The translations under genes were made by a program, and so were the position numbers. Shown here piece after piece: positions 15,752-22,635 of a stretch of DNA of 22,635 nt (positions are counted from its first letter, which is position 1; each line of letters starts with the position of its first letter). The stretch lies in assembly GCA_964013575.1 (NCBI GenBank), contig CAXGWP010000023.1, positions 1 through 22,635 on the forward strand. The letters run 5' to 3'. The notes beneath the pieces are model-generated. The model worked only from the letters and a program-made list of their open reading frames with translations. It ran no database searches and was not told the origin of the DNA. The DNA is from BJGV01 sp964013575. Lineage in GTDB: Bacteria > Pseudomonadota > Gammaproteobacteria > Burkholderiales > Nitrosomonadaceae.

Positions 15752-16186
15752 TTAAACTCCTATATCAAGTTGAATAGGTTGTTGTGCTGTATGCGGATGC
15801 GATGAACCAGCATAGATTTTTAATTTTTTTAGCATAGCGTAACCAAGTGGGCCTTTTGGTAGCATGCCCTTAACAGCTTTTTCTAATGGCCTACCAGGAA
15901 AGCGCGCATGCATTTTACCAAAACTGGTTTCATAAATTCCACCAGGATAACCACTATGACGATAATAAAATTTGTCTTCTAATTTATTACCTGTAACACG
16001 TAATTTATCTACATTAACCACAACAATATAATCACCAGTATCTACATGAGGAGTATATATTGGTTTATGCTTACCACGTAACCTACGTGCAATTTCACTA
16101 GCAAGACGACCCAATATTTTATCGGCTGCATCTATTACAATCCAATCGTGATTTACTTCATTTGGTTTAGCGGAGAATGTTTTCAC
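15752..16186 (-). CDS. rplM: 50S ribosomal protein L13 (uL13)
   Basis: A large-subunit ribosomal protein, assembled early. It has 144 residues (E. coli, 142). Conserved blocks: MKTFSAKPNEVNHDWIVIDA at the start, GRLASEIARRLRGKHKPIYTPHVDTGDYIVVVN, TGNKLEDKFYYRHSGYPGG and KAVKGMLPKGPLGYAMLKKLKIY. The start codon is GTG, supported by the family's usual MKTFSAK N-terminus; no strong ribosome site precedes it. It is the first gene of the rplM-rpsI operon. In E. coli L13 represses its own operon by binding the leader; the leader here is only about 28 bases, and I cannot identify an operator. Confidence 0.98.
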   Translation of the reverse strand: MKTFSAKPNEVNHDWIVIDAADKILGRLASEIARRLRGKHKPIYTPHVDTGDYIVVVNVDKLRVTGNKLEDKFYYRHSGYPGGIYETSFGKMHARFPGRPLEKAVKGMLPKGPLGYAMLKKLKIYAGSSHPHTAQQPIQLDIGV

Positions 16187-16220
16187 AAGGCAATTCTTAT
16201 ATATCTAAATTGAGCGACTA

Positions 16221-16249
16221 ATTCTATGACAGCCCCCCTTAAAAGTCAA
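16221..16249 (-). promoter_or_regulatory. Sigma-70 promoter of rplM-rpsI
   Basis: Minus strand TTGACT (16244-16249), exactly 17 bases, then TAGAAT (16221-16226); each hexamer matches consensus at five of six positions. The spacer holds a run of six G's and CTGTCA. Predicted transcription start is near 16214, giving a leader of about 28 bases. Position, strand and quality make this the most convincing promoter in the window. It lies about 60 bases after the dnaE stop. Confidence 0.85.
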
Positions 16250-16309
16250 ACTTGAAGTGCCTTAAGTATGTATATTTTAATATTTTTTCAAAATTAGCAA
16301 AAATAAATT

Positions 16310-19300
16310 CTATGAATATAATATCTTCACATTTTCAGAATGAAAATGTGAAGATAGCGATTGCAAAAGATTATCATGTAAATTTACACGCCATTCTTCA
16401 CCTAATTCTATTTCACAAGCTGCATCTTGATTTTTATAAGCTATTGATACAGGACAGTAGAAGCTTCTATTTTGACTATCAAGCTCAGATGTATTCCGAT
16501 AAGGATCTAATAAGTCCCTTAATTTAGTTACATTTAATGAGGTATTACAATTAATCTGAATATTCTTTGCATAACAAGACCGAGCCCCTGCCAAATCAAA
16601 AATCTTATTAGCAATAATTCGCAATCCACCACTATGCGATTCACTATCTCCCTTACTACTAATCTTTGTTTCCACTACCAATAATTCATCCTCCTTCAAC
16701 CAGTTCCAATTAGCATCAAGTAATTCACTATAAACAACTATCTCTACACGTGAATTACCATCATCTAATACTATTACACCCATTTTCTTACCACGTTTGG
16801 TCACCTGAATTCTAATAGAATAGATAATACCAGCTAAAATCTGTGTATCTTTTTTTGGACTTAATCTATCCAAACGAGTTGACAAAAATTTCTTTAATTC
16901 CTCTGCATAAAAATCAAAAGGATGCCCATTTAAATAAAACCCTAAAGCTATTTTTTCATTTTGTAACCTTTCTTTATCACTCCATTGAGGAGCACTAACC
17001 AACCCTGTACTTTCTAAAATCGCCTCATCCCCACTAAATAAACTTACCTGATTTACCGCTCTATTAATTTGTTCAGCTGATTCCAATGCAATTCCAATTG
17101 ATGCCAATAATTCCGCTCTATTTTTATCTATAGAATCAAATGCACCTGCTCGAACTAATGACTCTAATACCCGTCTATTAACAATCCTATTGTCTACACG
17201 CTGACAAAAATTAAATAAATCAGTATAAAATCCTGCCTGGTTGCGTTCTTTAACAATAGCTGTAATAGCAGACTCCCCTGTACCTTTAATTGCACCTAGC
17301 CCATAACGTATTGCTTTTCCATCAACAGGAATAAAACGATAAACAGATAGATTAATATCTGGTGGAAGAATAGAAATATGATTAGCAATACTATCTTCTG
17401 AAAGGAGGTGTATTTTATCAGTATCATCCATATCAGAAGATAAAGTTGCTGCCATAAATTCTGATGGGTAATGAGCTTTGAAGTAGGCCGTTTGAAATGC
17501 AATTAAAGCATAAGCCGCTGCATGCGATTTATTAAAACCATAACCCGCAAATTTTTCCATTAATCCAAAAAGCTCTGCCGCCTTACTTTTAGTCAGTCCA
17601 TTTTTAATGGCCCCTTCAACAAAAATATCCCTTTGTTGTTTCATTTCATCAACTTTTTTCTTACCCATTGCTCGACGTAATAAATCAGCACTACCTAAAC
17701 TGTACCCACCTATAACCTGAGCAATTTGCATTACTTGCTCTTGATAAATCATTACGCCATAAGTTGGACTAAGTATTGGCTGCAAACGCGAATCAAGATA
17801 TTCGATACGTTTACCAAGCTTTCGCTCAGTAAACTCTGGAATTAAATCCATTGGGCCTGGGCGATATAAAGCTACTAATGCAATAATATCTTCAAAACAG
17901 TCAGGCCTAGTTTTTTGCAATAAATCTTTCATTCCACGAGACTCAAACTGAAAAACTCCTACAACATTTCCCCGCCTTAATAATTCATAAGTCTTTGAAT
18001 CTTCAAGAGAGAGTTTTTCTAGTGAAACAAATTCATGATTTACCGCTTCTGATTTACAATTGCTCTGTAAATCTTTATCAGCAGAAATAACATTTCTATT
18101 AGTTTCTGTTTCAGATTTTCTATATCTTATGTGTCTAATAGTCCAATCAAGTATAGTTAAGGTTCTTAACCCCAGAAAATCAAATTTTACTAAGCCTATT
18201 TTTTCTACATCATCTTTATCTAACTGGCTTACCACTGAATCAGTAGATTCTGAACAATACACAGGACAGAAATCAGTGATCCCTCCTGAAGCAATCAATA
18301 CCCCGCCAGCATGCATACCAACATTTCGGGTAATACCTTCAAGACGCTCAGCAAGTCCTAACAATAAGCATACTTCTTCTTCTTGTGCAAGTTGATTTAA
18401 TTGTGGTTCTATTTCACGAGCCTTCTTTAATGTCATACCTATTTCAAATGGCACAAGTTTTGCCAACTTATCAACAAAATTATATGGCAAATCTAGCACC
18501 CTACCAACGTCTCGTATTACTGCCTTAGCTGCCATTGTCCCAAAGGTAACAATCTGTGAAACACTTTCATGTCCATATTTCTGTTTCACGTATTCTATTA
18601 CCTTCTCCCGTCCATCCTGACAAAAATCAATATCAAAATCAGGCATAGATACTCGTTCAGGATTAAGGAATCTTTCGAATAATAAATCATAACGCAAGGG
18701 ATCAAGATCAGTAATGCCAAGAGAAAAGGCAACAAGTGACCCTGCACCTGACCCTCTTCCCGGACCTACAGGGACAGAATTTTGCTTCGCCCAATTGATA
18801 AAATCAGCGACAATTAAGAAATATCCAGCAAATCCCATTTGTACAATAGTAGTAAGCTCAAAATCTAAACGTGCACGATATGCCCCCATCTTGATATCTC
18901 GGTTGCTATGATCAGGAAATAACAATTTCATTCTATTATCTAGACCATCTAAAGCTTGGTTATATAGGTATTTTTCAAGACTCTCATTATTTGGTGTGGG
19001 AAATAATGGCAAACGATTAGTCCCTAGCTCCAAGAATTGATTACATCTCTTCGCGATTTCCACACTATTAGCCAAGGCAACGGGAACATCTGAAAACAAT
19101 TTCTCCATTTCAGCTTGAGTCTTAAAATACTGTTGCTTTGTAAATTTTTTTACTCTTCTAGAATCACCTAACACATACCCTTCAGCAATACAAACTCTTG
19201 CTTCATGAGCTGAATACTCATCTGGAGATAAGAATTGTATCGGTTGAGTAGCAACTACTGGAAGATCTAGATCTGAAGATAACGCCAAAGAATTTTGTAG

Positions 19301-19855
19301 GATTATTTCTTCATCGTCACGCCCTACTCGCTGTATCTCAATATAAAAATGACCAGGAAACAAATCTGACCATTCTTGCGCTAGTATTTTCGCGCGATCA
19401 AAATTATCCTGTATGAGAGCCATATTTATTTCGCCATGACAAGACCCAGACAAAGCAATCAATCCTTGCGTCCCAAGCTCATTCTTATTAAACCAAGATT
19501 TTTTAATCTCTGCTTGCCCCTGATACTGATTCTCACGGTAAGCACGTGATAGCAAACGGCATAACAACAGATACCCTGAATGGGATTTACATAACAATAA
19601 GATACGAGAAGGTGTACCACGATCATTTTCATTTGTAATCCATACTTCACAGCCTATAATTGGCTTAATACCATTACTACGCATAGCCTCATAAAACTTT
19701 ACCATACCAAATAAATTAGATAGATCAGTCAATGCAAGTGCTGGCATGCTATCAGCAACAGCTTTTTCAATAGCATCATTAATACGTACAATTCCATCTG
19801 AAATAGAATACTCACTGTGCATACGCAAATGAATAAATGTAGGAACTTTATACAT
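16310..19855 (-). CDS. dnaE: DNA polymerase III alpha subunit
   Basis: The catalytic subunit of the replicative polymerase. I choose the ATG at 19855 (MYKVPTFIHLRMHSEYS), giving 1181 residues, because family members begin just before the PHP motif; the open frame extends 28 codons further to 19939 without family support. In this numbering the PHP domain runs from about 7 to 270. The polymerase core has GPGRGSGAGSLVAF (about 364-377), the catalytic PDFDIDF acidic cluster near 405-411 and Asp559 in KFDFLGLRTLT. The fingers region contains FAGYGFNKSHAAAYA. A QVSLF beta-clamp motif lies at about 936-940, followed by an OB domain (about 1004-1070) and a C-terminal tail ending SENVKILYS. About 22 residues are inserted after the third catalytic Asp compared with E. 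coli. The last codons form a palindrome. It is divergent from trhP and lies upstream of rplM. Confidence 0.97.
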   Translation of the reverse strand: MYKVPTFIHLRMHSEYSISDGIVRINDAIEKAVADSMPALALTDLSNLFGMVKFYEAMRSNGIKPIIGCEVWITNENDRGTPSRILLLCKSHSGYLLLCRLLSRAYRENQYQGQAEIKKSWFNKNELGTQGLIALSGSCHGEINMALIQDNFDRAKILAQEWSDLFPGHFYIEIQRVGRDDEEIILQNSLALSSDLDLPVVATQPIQFLSPDEYSAHEARVCIAEGYVLGDSRRVKKFTKQQYFKTQAEMEKLFSDVPVALANSVEIAKRCNQFLELGTNRLPLFPTPNNESLEKYLYNQALDGLDNRMKLLFPDHSNRDIKMGAYRARLDFELTTIVQMGFAGYFLIVADFINWAKQNSVPVGPGRGSGAGSLVAFSLGITDLDPLRYDLLFERFLNPERVSMPDFDIDFCQDGREKVIEYVKQKYGHESVSQIVTFGTMAAKAVIRDVGRVLDLPYNFVDKLAKLVPFEIGMTLKKAREIEPQLNQLAQEEEVCLLLGLAERLEGITRNVGMHAGGVLIASGGITDFCPVYCSESTDSVVSQLDKDDVEKIGLVKFDFLGLRTLTILDWTIRHIRYRKSETETNRNVISADKDLQSNCKSEAVNHEFVSLEKLSLEDSKTYELLRRGNVVGVFQFESRGMKDLLQKTRPDCFEDIIALVALYRPGPMDLIPEFTERKLGKRIEYLDSRLQPILSPTYGVMIYQEQVMQIAQVIGGYSLGSADLLRRAMGKKKVDEMKQQRDIFVEGAIKNGLTKSKAAELFGLMEKFAGYGFNKSHAAAYALIAFQTAYFKAHYPSEFMAATLSSDMDDTDKIHLLSEDSIANHISILPPDINLSVYRFIPVDGKAIRYGLGAIKGTGESAITAIVKERNQAGFYTDLFNFCQRVDNRIVNRRVLESLVRAGAFDSIDKNRAELLASIGIALESAEQINRAVNQVSLFSGDEAILESTGLVSAPQWSDKERLQNEKIALGFYLNGHPFDFYAEELKKFLSTRLDRLSPKKDTQILAGIIYSIRIQVTKRGKKMGVIVLDDGNSRVEIVVYSELLDANWNWLKEDELLVVETKISSKGDSESHSGGLRIIANKIFDLAGARSCYAKNIQINCNTSLNVTKLRDLLDPYRNTSELDSQNRSFYCPVSIAYKNQDAACEIELGEEWRVNLHDNLLQSLSSHFHSENVKILYS
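16322..16356. repeat. Perfect palindrome inside the last codons of dnaE
   Basis: TATCTTCACATTTTCA and its exact complement (16 bp) around a 3-base GAA loop at 16338-16340. It lies wholly within coding sequence, ending 9 bases before the dnaE stop codon, and encodes part of the HFHSENVKI tail. In the dnaE mRNA it would form a long hairpin. The T-rich stretch (TTTATTTTT) follows only after the stop, so it is not a textbook terminator; it may instead attenuate or stabilise the message. Confidence 0.85.
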
Positions 19856-19964
19856 AATGTTAGAATAATAGGGAGAACTTAATATCTTAAAATTTAAATA
19901 AATATTTATATATTCATTACTTATATCTAAATTAAACAACTGACTCTGATTTTTATTCTACACC

Positions 19965-21320
19965 ATGTTTAAAACTCCTGAATTATTACTCCCTGCTGGA
20001 TCTTTAGAAAAAATGCGAGCTGCATATTCTTTTGGAGCAGATGCAATTTATGCAGGCCAACCACGATATTCAATGCGTGCTCGAAATAACGAATTTGGTT
20101 TAGAGCAATTATGTACCGGTATATCTGAAGCACATAAAATGGGGAAGAAATTCTATGTTGCAAGCAATATAGCCCCCCATAATGCAAAAATTAAGACTTA
20201 CATTAATGATATGGGTCCGGTTATAGAGCTAAAGCCTGATGCACTTATAATGTCTGACCCTGGGCTTATTATGATGGTAAGAGAGAAATGGCCTGAAATG
20301 CCAATTCATCTTTCTGTACAGGCAAATACAGTAAATTATTCTGGAGTTAAATTCTGGCATAAACAGGGGCTAACCCGTGTAATTTTATCTCGCGAATTAT
20401 CACTTGATGAAATAGAAAAAATTCGACAGCAATGTCCAGAGATAGAACTTGAAGTATTTGTTCATGGTGCCCTATGTATTGCTTATTCTGGCCGTTGTTT
20501 ATTGTCTGGATACTTCAATCATCGTGATCCCAATCAAGGAACATGCACTAATTCCTGCCGCTGGGATTATAAAGTTAAATCAGCTAAAGAAAATGCATGT
20601 GGTGATATTGAAGAAATAGAAAAGATTGATTTTGATTTTCAAAAACAAATAACAGAACCAGCATTCACTGACCACAGTAATATTAAACGTCATCCGGCTG
20701 CAGAAAAAATCTATCTCATAGAAGAAAAAAAACGGCCCGGTGAATTAATGCCAATTATGGAAGATGAACATGGCACTTATATTATGAACTCTAAAGACCT
20801 GCGAGCTGTTGAGCACGTTGAAAGACTCACAAAAATTGGTATAAATTCCTTAAAGATTGAAGGCCGAACTAAATCGCTTTATTATATTGCTCGTACAGCA
20901 CAGGTTTATCGCAAAGCGATAGATGATGCTGTAGCAGGGCGATCTATGGACCCATCTCTGCTAGGTGAATTAGAAGGACTTGCAAATAGAGGTTATTCTG
21001 ACGGATTCTATCAACGACATCATACAAGTGAAGCTCAAAATTATTTACAAAGCCATTCAAAATCAAATCGTAGCCAATATGTAGGTGACGTTACTAGTTT
21101 TGATATATCTAGTGGAATGGCTGAAGTATTAGTAAAAAATCGTTTCCAAATAGGTGATAAACTAGAAATAATCCATCCTTCTGGCAATAGAGTAATTGAA
21201 CTTACTTACATGCAGAATCTTAAAGGTGACTCAGTAAATATTGCACCAGGCAGTGGATATAAAGTCAGAATTCCTATGAAAGGTAACTTTGAAAAGGCTT
21301 TAATAGCAAGATTTCTTTAA
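19965..21320 (+). CDS. trhP: U32-family tRNA 5-hydroxyuridine synthase TrhP (YegQ)
   Basis: A U32 'peptidase' family protein; E. coli TrhP (YegQ) is known to make 5-hydroxyuridine at tRNA wobble position 34 using prephenate. At 451 residues it matches YegQ (453). The N-terminal barrel begins TPELLLPAGSLEKMRAAYSFGADAIYAGQPRYSMRA. The U32 signature EVFVHGALCIAYSGRC is at about 163-178, followed by QGTCTNSCRW, placing Cys171, Cys178, Cys194 and Cys198 where U32 enzymes bind a [4Fe-4S] cluster. Further blocks are YIMNSKDLRAVEHV, KIEGRTKSLYYIARTAQVYRKAID and the C-terminal beta domain (about 370-451). Length and C-terminus favour TrhP over RlhA (longer) and UbiU/V (shorter). It is divergent from dnaE across 109 bases and convergent with the hydrolase gene across 44 bases. 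Confidence 0.93.
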   Translation: MFKTPELLLPAGSLEKMRAAYSFGADAIYAGQPRYSMRARNNEFGLEQLCTGISEAHKMGKKFYVASNIAPHNAKIKTYINDMGPVIELKPDALIMSDPGLIMMVREKWPEMPIHLSVQANTVNYSGVKFWHKQGLTRVILSRELSLDEIEKIRQQCPEIELEVFVHGALCIAYSGRCLLSGYFNHRDPNQGTCTNSCRWDYKVKSAKENACGDIEEIEKIDFDFQKQITEPAFTDHSNIKRHPAAEKIYLIEEKKRPGELMPIMEDEHGTYIMNSKDLRAVEHVERLTKIGINSLKIEGRTKSLYYIARTAQVYRKAIDDAVAGRSMDPSLLGELEGLANRGYSDGFYQRHHTSEAQNYLQSHSKSNRSQYVGDVTSFDISSGMAEVLVKNRFQIGDKLEIIHPSGNRVIELTYMQNLKGDSVNIAPGSGYKVRIPMKGNFEKALIARFL

Positions 21321-21364
21321 ATTTTAAATAATATAATCCCAACCAAAGTGAATAGGCTATTTAT

Positions 21365-22357
21365 TCAATTACATTGCTTATTAAAAAATCTAACTACCCT
21401 TCTAGGTAACCAAATGAATTTCCCTGGGAATGGAGGGCTTAAAAAACCAACATGCCCACCCTGCTTAGGAAATTCTAACAGAACTGCACAAGAAACATCA
21501 TTTTTTGTAGGCAAGACAGATGAAGGCATGAATGGATCATTACGGGCATTAATAATCAGTGTTGGCACTTGAATATACTGCAACCAAGGTTTACTACTAG
21601 AATGAGCCCAATATTCTTCAGTATTAGAAAAGCCATGCAACGGTGCAGTTACTAGATTATCAAATTGATACAAAGTAGAGCATCTTTTAATTGCTATACC
21701 ATCAAGAATTCCAGGAAATTTCTCTATCTTTTCAAAAGCTTTTTTCTTTAATGTACTAAGGAAATGCTGCGTATAAAGTTTATTAAATCCTGAATCTAAA
21801 GCTTTTCCAGCTGCTATTAAGTCTAATGGAACTGAAATTGTTACAGCACCATCAATCACATCACATGCTTTTTTACCTTGTTCTCCAAGCCATTTTAACA
21901 AAGCATTGCCACCCAGAGATATACCAACCACATAAAGTTTTTGATTTGACCTAAAGAGTTGATGTCTCTTTCTAATTTTATTTATTATCCCATCAACCTC
22001 ATCTGAGTCACCAGCATGATATGCACGTGGCAATCTATTTGGAATACCAGAGCAACCACGGAAATGTATAACAGCACCCCGCCATCCTAATTCTTGTAAC
22101 AGTTTCATCATACCTATTGCATAATGACTAGATGATCCGCCTTCCAACCCATGAAACATTATAACCAGTGGTTTGCTATTATTAGTGCTATCTATCCAAT
22201 CAATATCTACAAAATCACCATCATCTAATTCTAGCCGCTCACGCTTATAATCTAAAATAATTGATGAGTGAAAAAAAAAGGGATAAATAGTTTGTAAATC
22301 TCCCCCAGGTAGCCAAAGGGGAGCAGCATATGGATTATACGATAAGTCTAACTTCAA
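21365..22357 (-). CDS. yheT: YheT-type alpha/beta hydrolase
   Basis: A 330-residue alpha/beta-hydrolase of the YheT/ABHD1-3 group (E. coli YheT, 340 residues); probably an esterase or lipase-like enzyme with unknown natural substrate. The N-terminal WLPGGDLQTIYP block is the family hallmark. The oxyanion-hole segment is FHGLEGGSSSHY (68-79), followed by HFRGCSG. The nucleophile elbow GISLGG places Ser147, and the other triad members are Asp274 in NARNDPFM and His302 in GGHVGF. The start is TTG: an in-frame TAA lies four codons upstream, and no ATG occurs before the conserved block, so a non-ATG start appears unavoidable. No clear ribosome site is seen. A 6-bp dyad at its stop codon, between it and trhP, is too weak to call a terminator. 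Confidence 0.92.
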   Translation of the reverse strand: MKLDLSYNPYAAPLWLPGGDLQTIYPFFFHSSIILDYKRERLELDDGDFVDIDWIDSTNNSKPLVIMFHGLEGGSSSHYAIGMMKLLQELGWRGAVIHFRGCSGIPNRLPRAYHAGDSDEVDGIINKIRKRHQLFRSNQKLYVVGISLGGNALLKWLGEQGKKACDVIDGAVTISVPLDLIAAGKALDSGFNKLYTQHFLSTLKKKAFEKIEKFPGILDGIAIKRCSTLYQFDNLVTAPLHGFSNTEEYWAHSSSKPWLQYIQVPTLIINARNDPFMPSSVLPTKNDVSCAVLLEFPKQGGHVGFLSPPFPGKFIWLPRRVVRFFNKQCN

Positions 22358-22490
22358 AATATAATTTTATTATTGTTAAGATATGAGATTTAATTAATTA
22401 AAATAACAGCCTAATAGATACTCCTTACCACATAAAAGCACCTCTTATTAATCTATAAATTATACGCACAGAATTTTAAAAGACAAAAAG

Positions 22491-22519
22491 TTGCCGCAAG
22501 GACCTGGAAAGTGTAGTAT
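22491..22519 (+). promoter_or_regulatory. Candidate outward-facing sigma-70 promoter near the right edge
   Basis: TTGCCG (22491-22496), exactly 17 bases, TAGTAT (22514-22519). It lies in the only non-AT-rich patch of the 278-base gene-free end and points off the window. A 22-codon frame begins at the ATG at 22543, but nothing supports it as a gene. I see no tRNA or other RNA gene in this stretch. Confidence 0.4.
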
Positions 22520-22635
22520 TGTAATAGCAAATAAGAGTACAGATGAAATTCTTATTTCACCATATACTTACCTATAATCACATTTATATTGTTAATAATT
22601 TACTATTTTGACTTCTACATTTGATTTTATTCGCC

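Noticed and set aside
16252..16527. 91-codon plus-strand frame over the 3' end of dnaE
   Set aside because: It lies antisense to conserved dnaE codons. Its similarity to the DnaE tail is a mirror effect of the palindrome, and it shows no family features.
19856..19939. N-terminal extension of DnaE by 28 codons
   Set aside because: The extra residues have no family counterpart and are AT-rich intergenic-like sequence; the ATG at 19855 directly precedes the conserved PHP start.
21349..21367. TGAATA...TATTCA dyad between trhP and yheT as a terminator
   Set aside because: Only 6 AT-rich pairs with no GC core or U tract; expected by chance in this composition.
22543..22611. 22-codon frame after the right-edge promoter candidate
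   Set aside because: Too short, no clear ribosome site, composition like non-coding AT-rich DNA, and no recognisable peptide.

Overview
The window is about 22.6 kb of AT-rich DNA (roughly one third G+C by eye) carrying ordinary bacterial chromosomal genes. Protein families and gene order (M23 peptidase-anmK-erpA-argC-rpsI-rplM, and a soluble RnfB-like ferredoxin-nth-DUF1841) point to a betaproteobacterium, possibly Nitrosomonadales. That placement is inference from remembered synteny and no phylogeny was run. I see no insertion sequence, integrase, phage gene, CRISPR array, tRNA or rRNA. Key catalytic residues are present in every recognised enzyme that lies wholly inside the window, so the low G+C is not accompanied by gene decay here.

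Layout, left half: the 3' part of oligoribonuclease (orn, cut by the window edge) meets pgi tail to tail. A small membrane-anchored protein of unknown function (minus) and aat (plus) are divergent. A secreted six-repeat TPR protein (minus) faces away from a compact plus-strand operon, pyrD-rsxB-nth-DUF1841, closed by a perfect 13-bp hairpin. Next come two small exported monohaem cytochromes c and the ABC-F ATPase uup, all on the minus strand.

Layout, right half: an M23 murein endopeptidase and anmK form a plus-strand pair concerned with cell-wall turnover and recycling. On the minus strand follow erpA, argC, and the rplM-rpsI ribosomal operon with a textbook sigma-70 promoter and a strong terminator. 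dnaE lies upstream of rplM on the same strand, and its last codons form a perfect 16-bp hairpin. trhP (yegQ) diverges from dnaE and converges with the YheT-type hydrolase. The last 278 bases hold no convincing gene but do contain a plausible outward-facing promoter.

Functionally the window mixes DNA replication and repair (dnaE, nth), translation and tRNA or protein modification (rplM, rpsI, trhP, aat, uup), RNA turnover (orn), central and biosynthetic metabolism (pgi, pyrD, argC), Fe-S and electron-transfer proteins (erpA, rsxB, cytochromes) and wall metabolism. I found no clear sign of a novel multi-gene system. The most unusual items are the dnaE terminal palindrome, the nested inverted repeat after argC, the unrecognised 147-residue protein and the insertion within DnaE.
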